A stretch of 39,334 nucleotides of DNA from Acidobacteriota bacterium. Lineage in GTDB: Bacteria > Acidobacteriota > Holophagae > Acanthopleuribacterales > Acanthopleuribacteraceae. Below are positions 23,870 through 33,800 of this stretch, piece by piece. The notes under the pieces were generated by a model, which saw only the letters and a program-made list of their open reading frames with translations, was not told the DNA's origin and made no database searches. The stretch covers positions 1 through 39,334 of the forward strand of contig JASJCB010000060.1 of assembly GCA_030066195.1 (NCBI GenBank), read 5' to 3'. The translations under genes and the position numbers were made by a program. The stretch's first letter is position 1. Each line of letters begins with the position of its first letter.

Positions 23870-25297
23870 TTGCCGGCAACCAAGACCTTTATTTACGAAG
23901 AAATCGTTACCCGAATCGCGGGCATGATCTCGGATGGAACGCTGAGCCCCGGGGACAAGGCCCCCTCGCTGAGGCGTATGAGCGAGAAGCTGGGCGTGAG
24001 CATCGCCAGCGTGATGAAAGCCTATACCGTTCTGGAAGAAAAAGGCTTGTTGGAGGCGTTGCCGCAATCGGGATTCTATGTGAGCGGCATGCCGCAACGC
24101 GATGCCATGGAATACGAGAACCCGCAAACCGACCCGGTGCGCATCGAGGTTACCAAAGGCGACCTGATCGCCTCGTTCGCCCACACCATCGAGAATTCAC
24201 CGAACCGAATGTTCGGTTGCGCCTCGCCGGACCCGCATCACCTGCCTGCTGAAGAAATGGGCAAGATCATCGGCTCCCTGGCCAGGGAAAACCGCGAGGA
24301 GTTGATCAACTACCAGTTCCCCCCGGGTGACGAGCGGTTGCGACGCGAGATCGCCAGGCGGTCCATCGATTGGGGCTGCGCCATATCGCCGCGCGACCTG
24401 GTGATTACGTCCGGCGGTTTGGAGGCCATCAACTTCTGCCTTCGGCTGCTGTGCAAACCCGGCGACGCCGTGGCTATTGAATCGCCCACCTATTTCGGTT
24501 TGTTACAGGCCATCGAAAACCGGAACCTACAGGCGATCGAGATCCCCACCGATCCCAAAACAGGTGTGGACCTGGATGTGTTGGAAGGGTTGCTGGAGCG
24601 CGGAATCGTCAAGGTGTGCCTGTTCGTGCCCAACTTCAACAATCCCTTGGGCTCCCTGATGCCTGAAGAAAACAAACAGCGCCTTGCGGAGATGTTGGAA
24701 CGCTATGACAGCATGCTGGTGGAGGACGATATCTACGGCGACGTGCATTTCGGCAAGAACCGCCCCAGACCTGTCAAGGCATATGACCGCTCGGGACGCG
24801 TGATGCTGTGCTCCGGTTTCTCCAAAACGCTGAGCCCGGGCTTACGAGTAGGTTTCATGGCAAACGAACGCTATGTGGAAGGCATCAAGAAACTGCAATT
24901 CATGACCAATGTGGCCGTATCCACCCTGCCGCAACAGGCGATCGCCCGTTTCCTGACCGGCGGACGCTACGACCGCCACCTACGCCGCTTTCGCCGTGCG
25001 TTGCAGGCCGATATGAACCGTTATCGAGATGCCGTCTGCAACTTGTTTCCGAAGGGAACGACTATGACTTGTCCCAAGGGCGGTTTTCTCCTATGGGTCG
25101 CCCTGCCCGAGGGCAAAGGCGGGGTAACGCTTTACGAGCGCGCCTTGGAACACGATATCAGCCTTGCGCCGGGCCCCATGTTCACGGCTCGTAAAACCAT
25201 CTATCAGCATCACTTTCGCCTGAACTGCGCCTACCCATGGAGCAGTTGTGTCGAACGCAATCTGGAAACCCTGGCCCGCCTGGCTCATGAGCTCTGA
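23870..25297 (+). CDS. MocR-family transcription regulator (GntR wHTH + class I aminotransferase)
   Basis: This protein of about 475 residues fuses an N-terminal GntR-type winged helix with a PLP-dependent fold-type I aminotransferase domain, the MocR/PdxR arrangement. The DNA-binding part is residues 1-75 (EEIVTRIAGMISDGTLSPGD, then SLRRMSEKLGVSIASVMKAY). The aminotransferase part follows, with SGGLEAINFCLRLL, NFNNPLGSLM, and SGFSKTLSPGLRVGF, where K319 is the expected PLP lysine. I prefer TTG 23870, which has GAGGGAGG 7 bp upstream; ATG 23840 in frame has no site. Being divergent from azlCD suggests it controls that exporter, perhaps sensing an amino acid through PLP. A purely enzymatic role is less likely. 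Confidence 0.9.
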   Translation: MPATKTFIYEEIVTRIAGMISDGTLSPGDKAPSLRRMSEKLGVSIASVMKAYTVLEEKGLLEALPQSGFYVSGMPQRDAMEYENPQTDPVRIEVTKGDLIASFAHTIENSPNRMFGCASPDPHHLPAEEMGKIIGSLARENREELINYQFPPGDERLRREIARRSIDWGCAISPRDLVITSGGLEAINFCLRLLCKPGDAVAIESPTYFGLLQAIENRNLQAIEIPTDPKTGVDLDVLEGLLERGIVKVCLFVPNFNNPLGSLMPEENKQRLAEMLERYDSMLVEDDIYGDVHFGKNRPRPVKAYDRSGRVMLCSGFSKTLSPGLRVGFMANERYVEGIKKLQFMTNVAVSTLPQQAIARFLTGGRYDRHLRRFRRALQADMNRYRDAVCNLFPKGTTMTCPKGGFLLWVALPEGKGGVTLYERALEHDISLAPGPMFTARKTIYQHHFRLNCAYPWSSCVERNLETLARLAHEL

Positions 25298-25360
25298 TCG
25301 GCCGGTTGAGAAATGACCGGGAGCACAAGCGCTCCCGGTCCGAGAATGAAGAGAGCGCGA

Positions 25361-27655
25361 TTAAAAGACCCAGGTGAAACCCAGCGACGGCAGCAGAGGA
25401 AGTGACGTTTCTTCGTCTACATCGATCCAGGGGTTGCCGTTGCCGTCGCGGTAGTAGTCAATATCCAGTCCAATCGGGGTTTCTCTGGCGTAGACATTGG
25501 CCAGGTCCAGGAAAAAGGAAAAACCCTTGTTGTCCGCTTTCATGAAGTTTCTGGTCAGACGATAATCCAAGGCGTGGAAATCATCCAACGATTCGCCGTT
25601 GAGCGGTCCCAATTCTGCCTTGAGGCCCGTCAAGCCGTTGGGCTGTTGGAAGGGAACCAGCGTCGCTGCAGTAGTCCGCCACCCGGAGGTGTAGGCCCAG
25701 GCGAAGTGCATATTCCACTTGCGGTTCACCGTCCAGTTGAGGTGCGCCTTCACGTTGTGCGGCTGACCCCATTGGCGCGGAATCATCTCGCCGTCTACCT
25801 CGTCCTCGACTTCCTGCCAGGTGTAGTTCACCATCCAACTGATCTTCTGCCCGGTACGGCCGCGCAGGATGAGGTCCATGCCGCGCGACTCGCCGCGTTC
25901 CGCGGCAATGGCAATACGATCGTCCTCGACCTCGCCGAAGGGTTCGCGATGGTCGTAGATATTTTGGAAGCGGGTGAACAGGTCCTCGTACTGCTTCAGG
26001 TAGGCTTCCGCCCGAAACTCCAGGCCGTTGCTGAAACGATGCTCCACCGCGGCCGTGAATTGATCGGCATAGGGCGACTCGAAGAAGGTAATGACGTCGT
26101 CCTCCACCTGCAAGTCTTGCAGACCTTGAGGCTGGTAGTAACGGCCGCCGGCCAGACGCACAACGGTATCATCGCCGATCTCGTAGGCCAGGTTCAGGCG
26201 CGGACTGACCATATCGGTATCGATCCAGGAATGATCATCGTAGCGCAAGCCAAGTTCCACGGTAAGACGCTCACCCAGGAAGAAACGATCGGTGAGATAG
26301 GCGCTGACGCTGTCGCCGTCGGGCGCCAACCGGTGTTGTACATGACGACTCAGATTGCCGAACAGGGAATCGTCGCGGCTGACCGTACCCAGGTAATCAT
26401 AGGAAGCCTCGGAGTCGCGATAATCCCAGCCGAATTTCAAGAGGTGATTGGTGGATAAGGCAAGGCTCCAGTCCTGCTTCAGGCCTTGATAGGTCAGGTC
26501 GCGCACATCGCGCAGGTAGAACTCGTCGTTTTCGAAAAATTCCTCGTCAATGGCCAGGCGATCGCGATCCACATTACCGCGATAAAGCACGGTTCGTGAT
26601 TGCAGGGTGTCGGTCCACCGGGATTCCAGCGTGGTCCACACGTAGTTGCTGCCGTAGGCGGTCACCACTTCTTCGTTTTCGAATTCGTCTTGATCGGAGA
26701 AATCGACCTCGTCATCTGACAACAGGTAAGCCATCGAAAGATCGTGCCGGTTGTTAAGGGTGTAACGAATCTTGCCCAATGAATCCAAGTAGGGAATCTT
26801 GACATCCTCGTCTTCATTCACCATGGCCAGCAGGATATCCACATAACCCCTCCTGGCCGAAACCAGGTACTGCCCGCGACCGTCGGCAAAGGTTCCCTGG
26901 GTCATCACGCCGGCGTTGGAGAAACTGATACCGGCCTGGGTGCGGCGATCGCTCGGGTTGAGGGTCTGCATTTCCAATACGCCGCTCATGCGGTTGCCGT
27001 ATTCAGCCGTATAGCCGCCGGTGCTCAGGCTGAGGGAACCCACCGCCTCGGGGTCCAAAATGCTGAAGATGCCACCGAAATCCTTCAGGTGAAACGGTTC
27101 GTAGATCTCCATGCCGTCGATCAGAACCTGGGTTTCATTTTCCAACCCGCCGCGCACGCTGAATTGCGCGGAAATATTGTCGCCGAAGGTTCCGGGTAAG
27201 GTCGTCACGGTTCGATACAGGTCATCGCCGAACTTGGGCATGTGGCGAATCAACTCCTGGCTGAGAAACTGTTCGCCTTCAACCTTCGCCGCCTTCAGGG
27301 CGTAGCGGCCGGGTGTGACCACAATCGACTCGATCAGCCGCTGATCTTCCTCGGCCATGGAAACGGCCAGGTTGGTGTTGCCCACCGAGGCGGTTATCAC
27401 AACGGCCGAGAATCCGGGCTTGCTGACATGCACGAGGTATTTGCCGCCGGGCAGGTCGTTCAGGCTGAACCTTCCTTCTTGATCGGTTTGCGTTTGACGG
27501 TCGATGCCCTCCAGGCTGACTCGAGCCTGAACCACCGGAAGGCTCTCGGTTCCAGTGACTACTTTGCCGGCCAATTGGTTCGAACCGGCGATAAGGTTTT
27601 CGGGTGTTGCGATCATAGCCATAACCATCAGGGGAACATACTTGAAAATAGACAC
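25361..27655 (-). CDS. TonB-dependent receptor with carboxypeptidase-regulatory-like N domain
   Basis: The product is about 764 residues from GTG 27655, chosen because AAGGAG lies 7 bp upstream; a longer frame to 27766 lacks such a site. After a signal peptide (to about residue 24), residues 28-105 form a CarboxypepD_reg-like beta sandwich (GKVVTGTESLPVVQARVSLE, then DQEGRFSLNDLPGGKYLVHV). The plug follows (FSVRGGLENETQVLIDGMEI), then a 22-strand-type barrel ending in an aromatic (LPSLGFTWVF), as outer-membrane proteins need. It imports a substrate I cannot name; receptors with this extra domain are common in Bacteroidota and Acidobacteriota. It lies 153 bp after the giant kinase gene on the same strand. 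Confidence 0.92.
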   Translation of the reverse strand: MSIFKYVPLMVMAMIATPENLIAGSNQLAGKVVTGTESLPVVQARVSLEGIDRQTQTDQEGRFSLNDLPGGKYLVHVSKPGFSAVVITASVGNTNLAVSMAEEDQRLIESIVVTPGRYALKAAKVEGEQFLSQELIRHMPKFGDDLYRTVTTLPGTFGDNISAQFSVRGGLENETQVLIDGMEIYEPFHLKDFGGIFSILDPEAVGSLSLSTGGYTAEYGNRMSGVLEMQTLNPSDRRTQAGISFSNAGVMTQGTFADGRGQYLVSARRGYVDILLAMVNEDEDVKIPYLDSLGKIRYTLNNRHDLSMAYLLSDDEVDFSDQDEFENEEVVTAYGSNYVWTTLESRWTDTLQSRTVLYRGNVDRDRLAIDEEFFENDEFYLRDVRDLTYQGLKQDWSLALSTNHLLKFGWDYRDSEASYDYLGTVSRDDSLFGNLSRHVQHRLAPDGDSVSAYLTDRFFLGERLTVELGLRYDDHSWIDTDMVSPRLNLAYEIGDDTVVRLAGGRYYQPQGLQDLQVEDDVITFFESPYADQFTAAVEHRFSNGLEFRAEAYLKQYEDLFTRFQNIYDHREPFGEVEDDRIAIAAERGESRGMDLILRGRTGQKISWMVNYTWQEVEDEVDGEMIPRQWGQPHNVKAHLNWTVNRKWNMHFAWAYTSGWRTTAATLVPFQQPNGLTGLKAELGPLNGESLDDFHALDYRLTRNFMKADNKGFSFFLDLANVYARETPIGLDIDYYRDGNGNPWIDVDEETSLPLLPSLGFTWVF

Positions 27656-27808
27656 ACCATTCTCCTTGGGCAATTTGGGAAAACGAATCCCATGTCCCGA
27701 GAACCGGGAAGATGCAGGGTTTCGTCGATAAGGAGCCGCCGATCCATCAGCGGCCGGCTTCACCATGGATACCGATCGATCCGGTTATTACCCCCAAATT
27801 TTTTTTAA

Positions 27809-30800
27809 TCATCGGGGATTGGCAAGCCAGGTGCCTAGCTTCTGATTCTCCGGCCGTCTTTGGGTCAACCCGGAGGCGGGCTTTCCGCCGACGATTTGCA
27901 GGGCGAAGCGGGGTTCATCAACCAGTTGGAACCCGTCCAGGCGGTAGCCGAAGTGATGGAGCGATCTTTGAAACAAGCGGTTCATGGCAGCCCGGTCATG
28001 GTGGTTGCTCGTGATCGGGTTCAGGTCGCCGGGACGGCTGAGGCGGATGGTTTGATCGCCGGAACCCGTGGCCAGTAATTGACCGTCCGGCGAAAAGGCC
28101 GCGGAGTTCACCTCGCCGCCGTGCCCGGATAGGTGAGCCAGGGGCAGACATGTCAAACCCTCGGCATCGGCGGGTCGGAGCACACGCCACAGGCGCACGA
28201 TGCCGTCGCTACCGGTTGCGACAAGCAGTTTACCGTCCGGCGACCAGGCGACCGCGTCCGCGAAAGCGCCTTGTTGGGTAAGCGTAAGTAGCTCCGTTCC
28301 TCGTACCGTATCCCACAGCTTCAGGGTCAGATCAGTGGAGGCGGAGACCAGCAGGTTGCCGTCCGGAGAGAAGGCGACGGCGGTTACATCCGAGGCATGA
28401 CCCGTGAATTTGGTCGTTTCCACCGATCGGCTCACGTCCCACAAGCGGATGGTCCTGTCATCGGAGGCGCTTGCCAGCATGCTTCCGTCCGAGGAGAAGA
28501 TGACGCTGACCACATCCGACTCGTGGCCCGTCAAGGTAGCGCGTTCCTTGCCGTCCGCCAGGTCCCAGAGCTTGATGGTTCGATCATCGGAGGCGGTGAC
28601 CAGCATGCGGCCGTCAGGTGCATAGGCAACACTGACAACCTCAGCCTCATGGCCTCGAAGGGTTCTGACCAGTTCGGCTTGCTCCGGTCGACGGACGTCC
28701 CATAGCTTGACGGTGCGATCGTCCGAGGCCGACGCCAGTTGCCTGCCGTCCGGTGAAAAGGCCACGCTGCCGATATCCGAGGTATGGCCCCGCAAGGTGA
28801 CTGCTTCATCCCAGCGACCCTTACGCCAAAGCTTGACGGTTTGGTCCTCGGACGACGAAGCCAACCAGGCGCCGTCGGGGGAGAAAGCCAGACTGACCAC
28901 CGCCGACCCGTGTGCCTCGATGAGCGACGTTTCGACCCGAGTGCTGACGTCCCATAGCCGGGCCGTGCGGTCTTCCGAGGCTGAGGCCAGGGTCTTACCG
29001 TCCGGGGAGAAGTCCACACCGACGACAGGGGCGCCATGACCGGCCAGGGTTGTTTTCAGTGTCCGGGTTGTCATGTCCCATAGATGAATGGTTTGGTCGT
29101 CAGAAGCGGAGGCCAGAATGGTTCCGTCCTTGGAGAAGGCCAGGCCGGCTACATCGGAGCGATGTCCGGTCAAGGTTCCCACGAGGGCTCCGTCGGGGAC
29201 GGACCAGAGCTTGATCGTGCGATCATCCGATGACGAGGCCAGCGTCTTCCCGTCGGGTGTAAACAGCACGGACACCACATTTGACTTGTGCCCTCTAAAT
29301 GTACGGAGCACCCGGCCCGAGGCCACAGCCCATAGCTTGACCGTTTCATCGCCCGAGGCAGTGGCCAGCAGGCGCCCGTCCGGCGAAAAGGCGACCCCCT
29401 GAACCGGCCCCTTGTGACCGCGAAGGGTTGCGCGAGGTTGCGGGGTTTCGCCGGTCAGGTCCCAGAGTTGCAGGGTTTCATCCGCTGACACGGAGGCCAA
29501 CAGGCGATTGTCCGGCGAAAAGCAGACACTGGTTACCTCGTCGGTATGTTTTGTCAGGGTGACAGCCTCTGCCGGATTTTTCATGTCCCGGAGCCGGATG
29601 GTGTGGTCCGCCGCGCAGGAGGCCAGCAGGCGCCCGTCCGGAGAAAAGGCCGTATCCAAGACCTCGTCCGTGTGTCCGGTAAGCGTGATCACGGGTTTGG
29701 ATTCCTGGAGAGGCCACAGTTTCACCGTATTGTCGCCGGAGCCGGTAGCCAAATACTTGCCGTCCGGGGAGAAGACCGCACTCAGAACTTCCGAGGCGTG
29801 ACCGGCCGGAGCGGCGATGACCTCGCCGGAATCGGGACGCCATAAAGTGGGAAACCCGCCGCTTAAGACACCGGCCGACAGGTCACCGTTGCGGGCGACT
29901 TGTAAGCTGCCTTTGATCGATCTTATGCTTTCCCGGACTTCATCATCCTCGCCGGCTTCGTCTTCCTCATCATCAATCTCGTTTTCATCATCCTCGTCAT
30001 CGTCTTCGCCTTCATCGTCCTCGGCTTCGTCTTCGCCGTTATCGTCCTCGGCTTCATCTTCACTGTCATCGTCCTCGCCGCCTTCACCGGGAAATGCCTG
30101 CCATCGGCCGATGACTTTGCCTTCCTCTATGCTGTAGACGGTGACGGCGCCGTTTCCGTCCAGGGTAAACAAACGATCCGGCAGCGCGGTCATGGCGGCC
30201 ACACCGCTGTTGCGGCCGGCTCTGAAGACCGTGTCATTATCTTCCGGGTCCAACACCCTGATACTGCCGTCATCACGGGTAACGGCCAGGTATTCACCGG
30301 CAAAACACAGTTCCCGCACGGCGGCCCCGCCTTCAAACCGTTGCTCGCTGCCGGTGTTGAGGGCAATAAGGCCGACGGCGCCGCCCGGTAAACCGTAGGC
30401 CAGAGTCTTACCGTCTTGGGAAGCGGCGAGGGCGCGAACCGGTTCGTCCTTCTCGCGGGAAAGGGTCAAGGCGCCTGTTGCCATGTCCCAGGAACGGATG
30501 GCGCCGTCTTCGGAGGCGGTGAAGAGTTTCCGGCCGTCCGGAGAAAAAACGGCAGCGGTCAGAGTCTCCCGATGTTCCAGGACGAAGCGAGCCTCGCCGA
30601 CGGCCCAACCCCCGTCCGGCAGGTTCCAAACCCGTACGGTTCGGTCGTCCGAAACGGAGGCCAGCAGGCGGCCGTCCGGGCTGAACGTCATGGTGTGAAT
30701 GGTCTGATGATGCCCGGGCAACAGGCCGGCGGGTGTTCCGTCCGTCACGCTCGCCAGGCGAATGGTGTGATCGTTACCGGCCATGGCCAGCAGGTCGCCG

Positions 30801-33800
30801 TCAGGCGACAGGGCGGTGCTGTTTGCGGGTATAGCGACCGGTGAGGCCCAGATCATGCGGCCCGCCGCGTTCATATCCGGGTCGGCAAAACGGCCGGCGG
30901 GTCCGGGCAGGGTTTTGCCGGCGGGAATATCGCGAGACAGAGCGGCCGTTGCGTATAGCCACGCCTCATGCGGACGCCCGGCATTAAGGGCCGTTCCCGC
31001 TTTCTGGTCGAACATCATGGCCAGGTTGTAATTGCCCTGGCGGGTGCGTTCTTCCGCCTGGTCTTGGGCTTTTTCCGCGTCCTGTCTGGCTGAGCGGGCG
31101 GTGAAGAACATGGCAAAAGCCACCCCGGCCAGTACGAAACCAAGGCATCCGGCAAACACGGCCAGGTGCTTACGACGTCGGGCATGACGCAAACCCGCGG
31201 CGACGAATTCTTTTTCGAGAGAACCCAGGTTGGCGCTCTCGCGTTTGACCAGGTCGTCCATCTGCATCAAGGGTCCGCCGCGCAGCAGGAGGTCCCGGTC
31301 CCGGGCCGATGCTTCCCAGGCTTGGGCGGATCTGCGCAAGCGTCCAACGAGACGAGCGGTTTCCCGATCTTCGGTCATCCAAGCGCGAATGCGATCCCAT
31401 TTACGGATAAGGGTTTCGTGGGCCACGTCAATCATCACCCGGCCGCGTTCATTGTCCCCCGCGCTGGTCAGAAGGCGAGCCTGCACCCAGCGTTCCAACA
31501 GGTTATCCACCAGGGACGGCGTGGTGCCCACGGCCGTCAATTCTTCACGGGTTGCACGGCGGCGGGTGTCCTCGACGCCCTCGCCCGGGTGAATCAGGCA
31601 AAGCGTAAACATTTTGCGCAAGGTCTCGCGGCCCGTGTCGTCCAGTTGCCCGTATTCGGCTTCGGCCCGGCGGGCCAGGGCGCCCTCGATGCCGCCGATT
31701 TCTTCGTATGCCTGAAGGGTGAGCAGGCCGCCGTTGCGACGTTCGTACAATTCCAACAGCGCGTGTTCCATCAGCGGCAACTCGCCGGAGGCGCCGGTGA
31801 CCTCGTCCAGAATGCGGTCCAACAGGCCGGGTTCCAGGCTCAGGCCCGCCAACCGGGCCGGGCATTCGATCGCCCGCGCCAGGTCATTCCGGCTCATGGG
31901 TCCTACCTGGATGGAATTTTCCACGATATAGCTGTTCAAGTCCGGGAAGGCCACATTCTTGCCCAGGAAATCGGAGCGCATGGTCAGGAGCACGGTTACC
32001 CGGCTCTCCGGTTGGTCCAACGCGTAACACAGCAAGTCCACGAAACGGTTTCGGCTTTCGTCATCGGCAACCAGGGTGAAGATTTCCTCGAACTGATCGA
32101 TGACCAGGCACAAACCGCGACTTGCTCCGGCCGAAAATAACTCCCGGGACATGAAATAAAGGCTTTCTTTGGCACCGCGAAGACGATTCAGCAGCATCTC
32201 AGCAGTTTGGTTCTCCCCTTCTTTTTGGAACAAGCCCTGTAGCTTGAACGCCAACTCTTCCAGTGGGCGCGCTGTAGGCGTCATCAGCAGAGGCACAAAA
32301 CCCAGCTCTCCCAACTGAGGCACCACTCCGGCCAGGGCCACGGAAGACTTGCCGCTGCCGGAGGGGCCCAACACGCCGATGAAGGGGTTTTCCTCCAGGT
32401 GCTTCACAATGCGTTGGCTGACAGCTTCCCTGCCGAAGAAGAATTTACGGTCTTCCTCGCGAAAAGCTTCCAAACCTCGGAAGGGGCAAATCCCGGTGGG
32501 CTCGGCATGGGCTTGCAAACGGGTGTTTTGAAGAGCGCGGGCCAGGGGCTCCACCTCGGAATCGTCGAGATCATGGGAAAGGGTTGTCCACATCAGACCG
32601 CGCAACGCGGCCGGCAGTTCGCTTTGTTTCTCCGGGAAGTCGGCGTCCGGCAGTAGTACCGGAAAGATTTGCAGATCGCCGGCTCGAAGGGCCAGACGGT
32701 CGCGAGTGGCCATATCATCGAGCCAGGGCCTGGTTTGCCCGGGACCCACGAACACAAGACAGGCGTGACCGGCATCGAGGGCGGCGCCCATTTCACGCGA
32801 GTTTTCCAATTCGGGGTGGAGAGCCCATGCATCCAGCCAGACTTTCAGGCCCCGATCGGCCAGCTTGAAGGCCAGTTCTTCAACCATGGCTTTGTCTTGC
32901 GGGTGGTACCAAAAGACGGCGTCGAATTTCTTTTCCGTGGGCAACGTCCGTTGGGTTTCCGGTAGCGAGGCCAGCACCCGGTCGATGTCATCGAGCAGTT
33001 CGCCGGCGACGTCATAGCGGTATTCGGGCCGTGGGGCCAGGGCGGTTCTCAAAACGTGCCCGAGAGCTTCGGGAACGGGCTCCTGCCGGCCATTCTCAGC
33101 ATCATCCACCGGGTCCGATCTCGGCACCACCTCCGGCGGAAGACCGTTGACCCAACGACGGCGAGGCGGTTGGGCGAGCACATCCGTAACCACGGTTATT
33201 CCGGTTTCCGTTTCCGAGGCAAGCGGTCCCGCCTTGATGGTTTTCGCCTGTTCATTCACGGCTTGAATGAGTGTCTCCGCTTCCATCAGAGCCAGGTCGT
33301 CGGCGCTATGGACGGTCGACAAGGGTTCCAGGTCCCCGGTCGCCAATAGGGAGTGAGCCGTGGTTCGCGGACCGCCGGTTGTTTTGTCCGTGTCCAGAGA
33401 ACGGCCGGAGGTAATGAGTTGGGTCACGGCATCCAAATGGGAACAGCCCCAACTGCCGGGGCGCTTTCCCGTCAATAATTCCAGCAGCACCAGGCCCAGG
33501 GCATAGATATCGGTCGCGGCGGTCACGGGCCGGCCTTGAAACTGTTCGGGGGCCGCGTACTCCGGCGTAAGCAGGGCCTCGCCGACCCCGGTCAGCACTT
33601 CGTCGCCGGCCAGGTAGGCAATGCCGAAATCCAGCAGCTTGGGCTCGCCCTCCTCGCTGACCATCAGGTTACCGGGCTTCAGGTCGCGATGCACCACGCC
33701 CCGCTTATGCGCAAAACCGACGGCGGAGACGATTTTGCGGAACAAACGCAGCAGATCGGGCAGAGCGGGTTGTTCGGCGGTACACCATGCATCGATGGTC

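Noticed and set aside
25574..26458. 294-aa plus-strand open frame
   Set aside because: It is antisense to the TonB-dependent receptor barrel and has no domain or ribosome site.
31166..32140. 324-aa plus-strand open frame
   Set aside because: It lies antisense to the NTPase part of the kinase megaprotein and has no recognisable motif.
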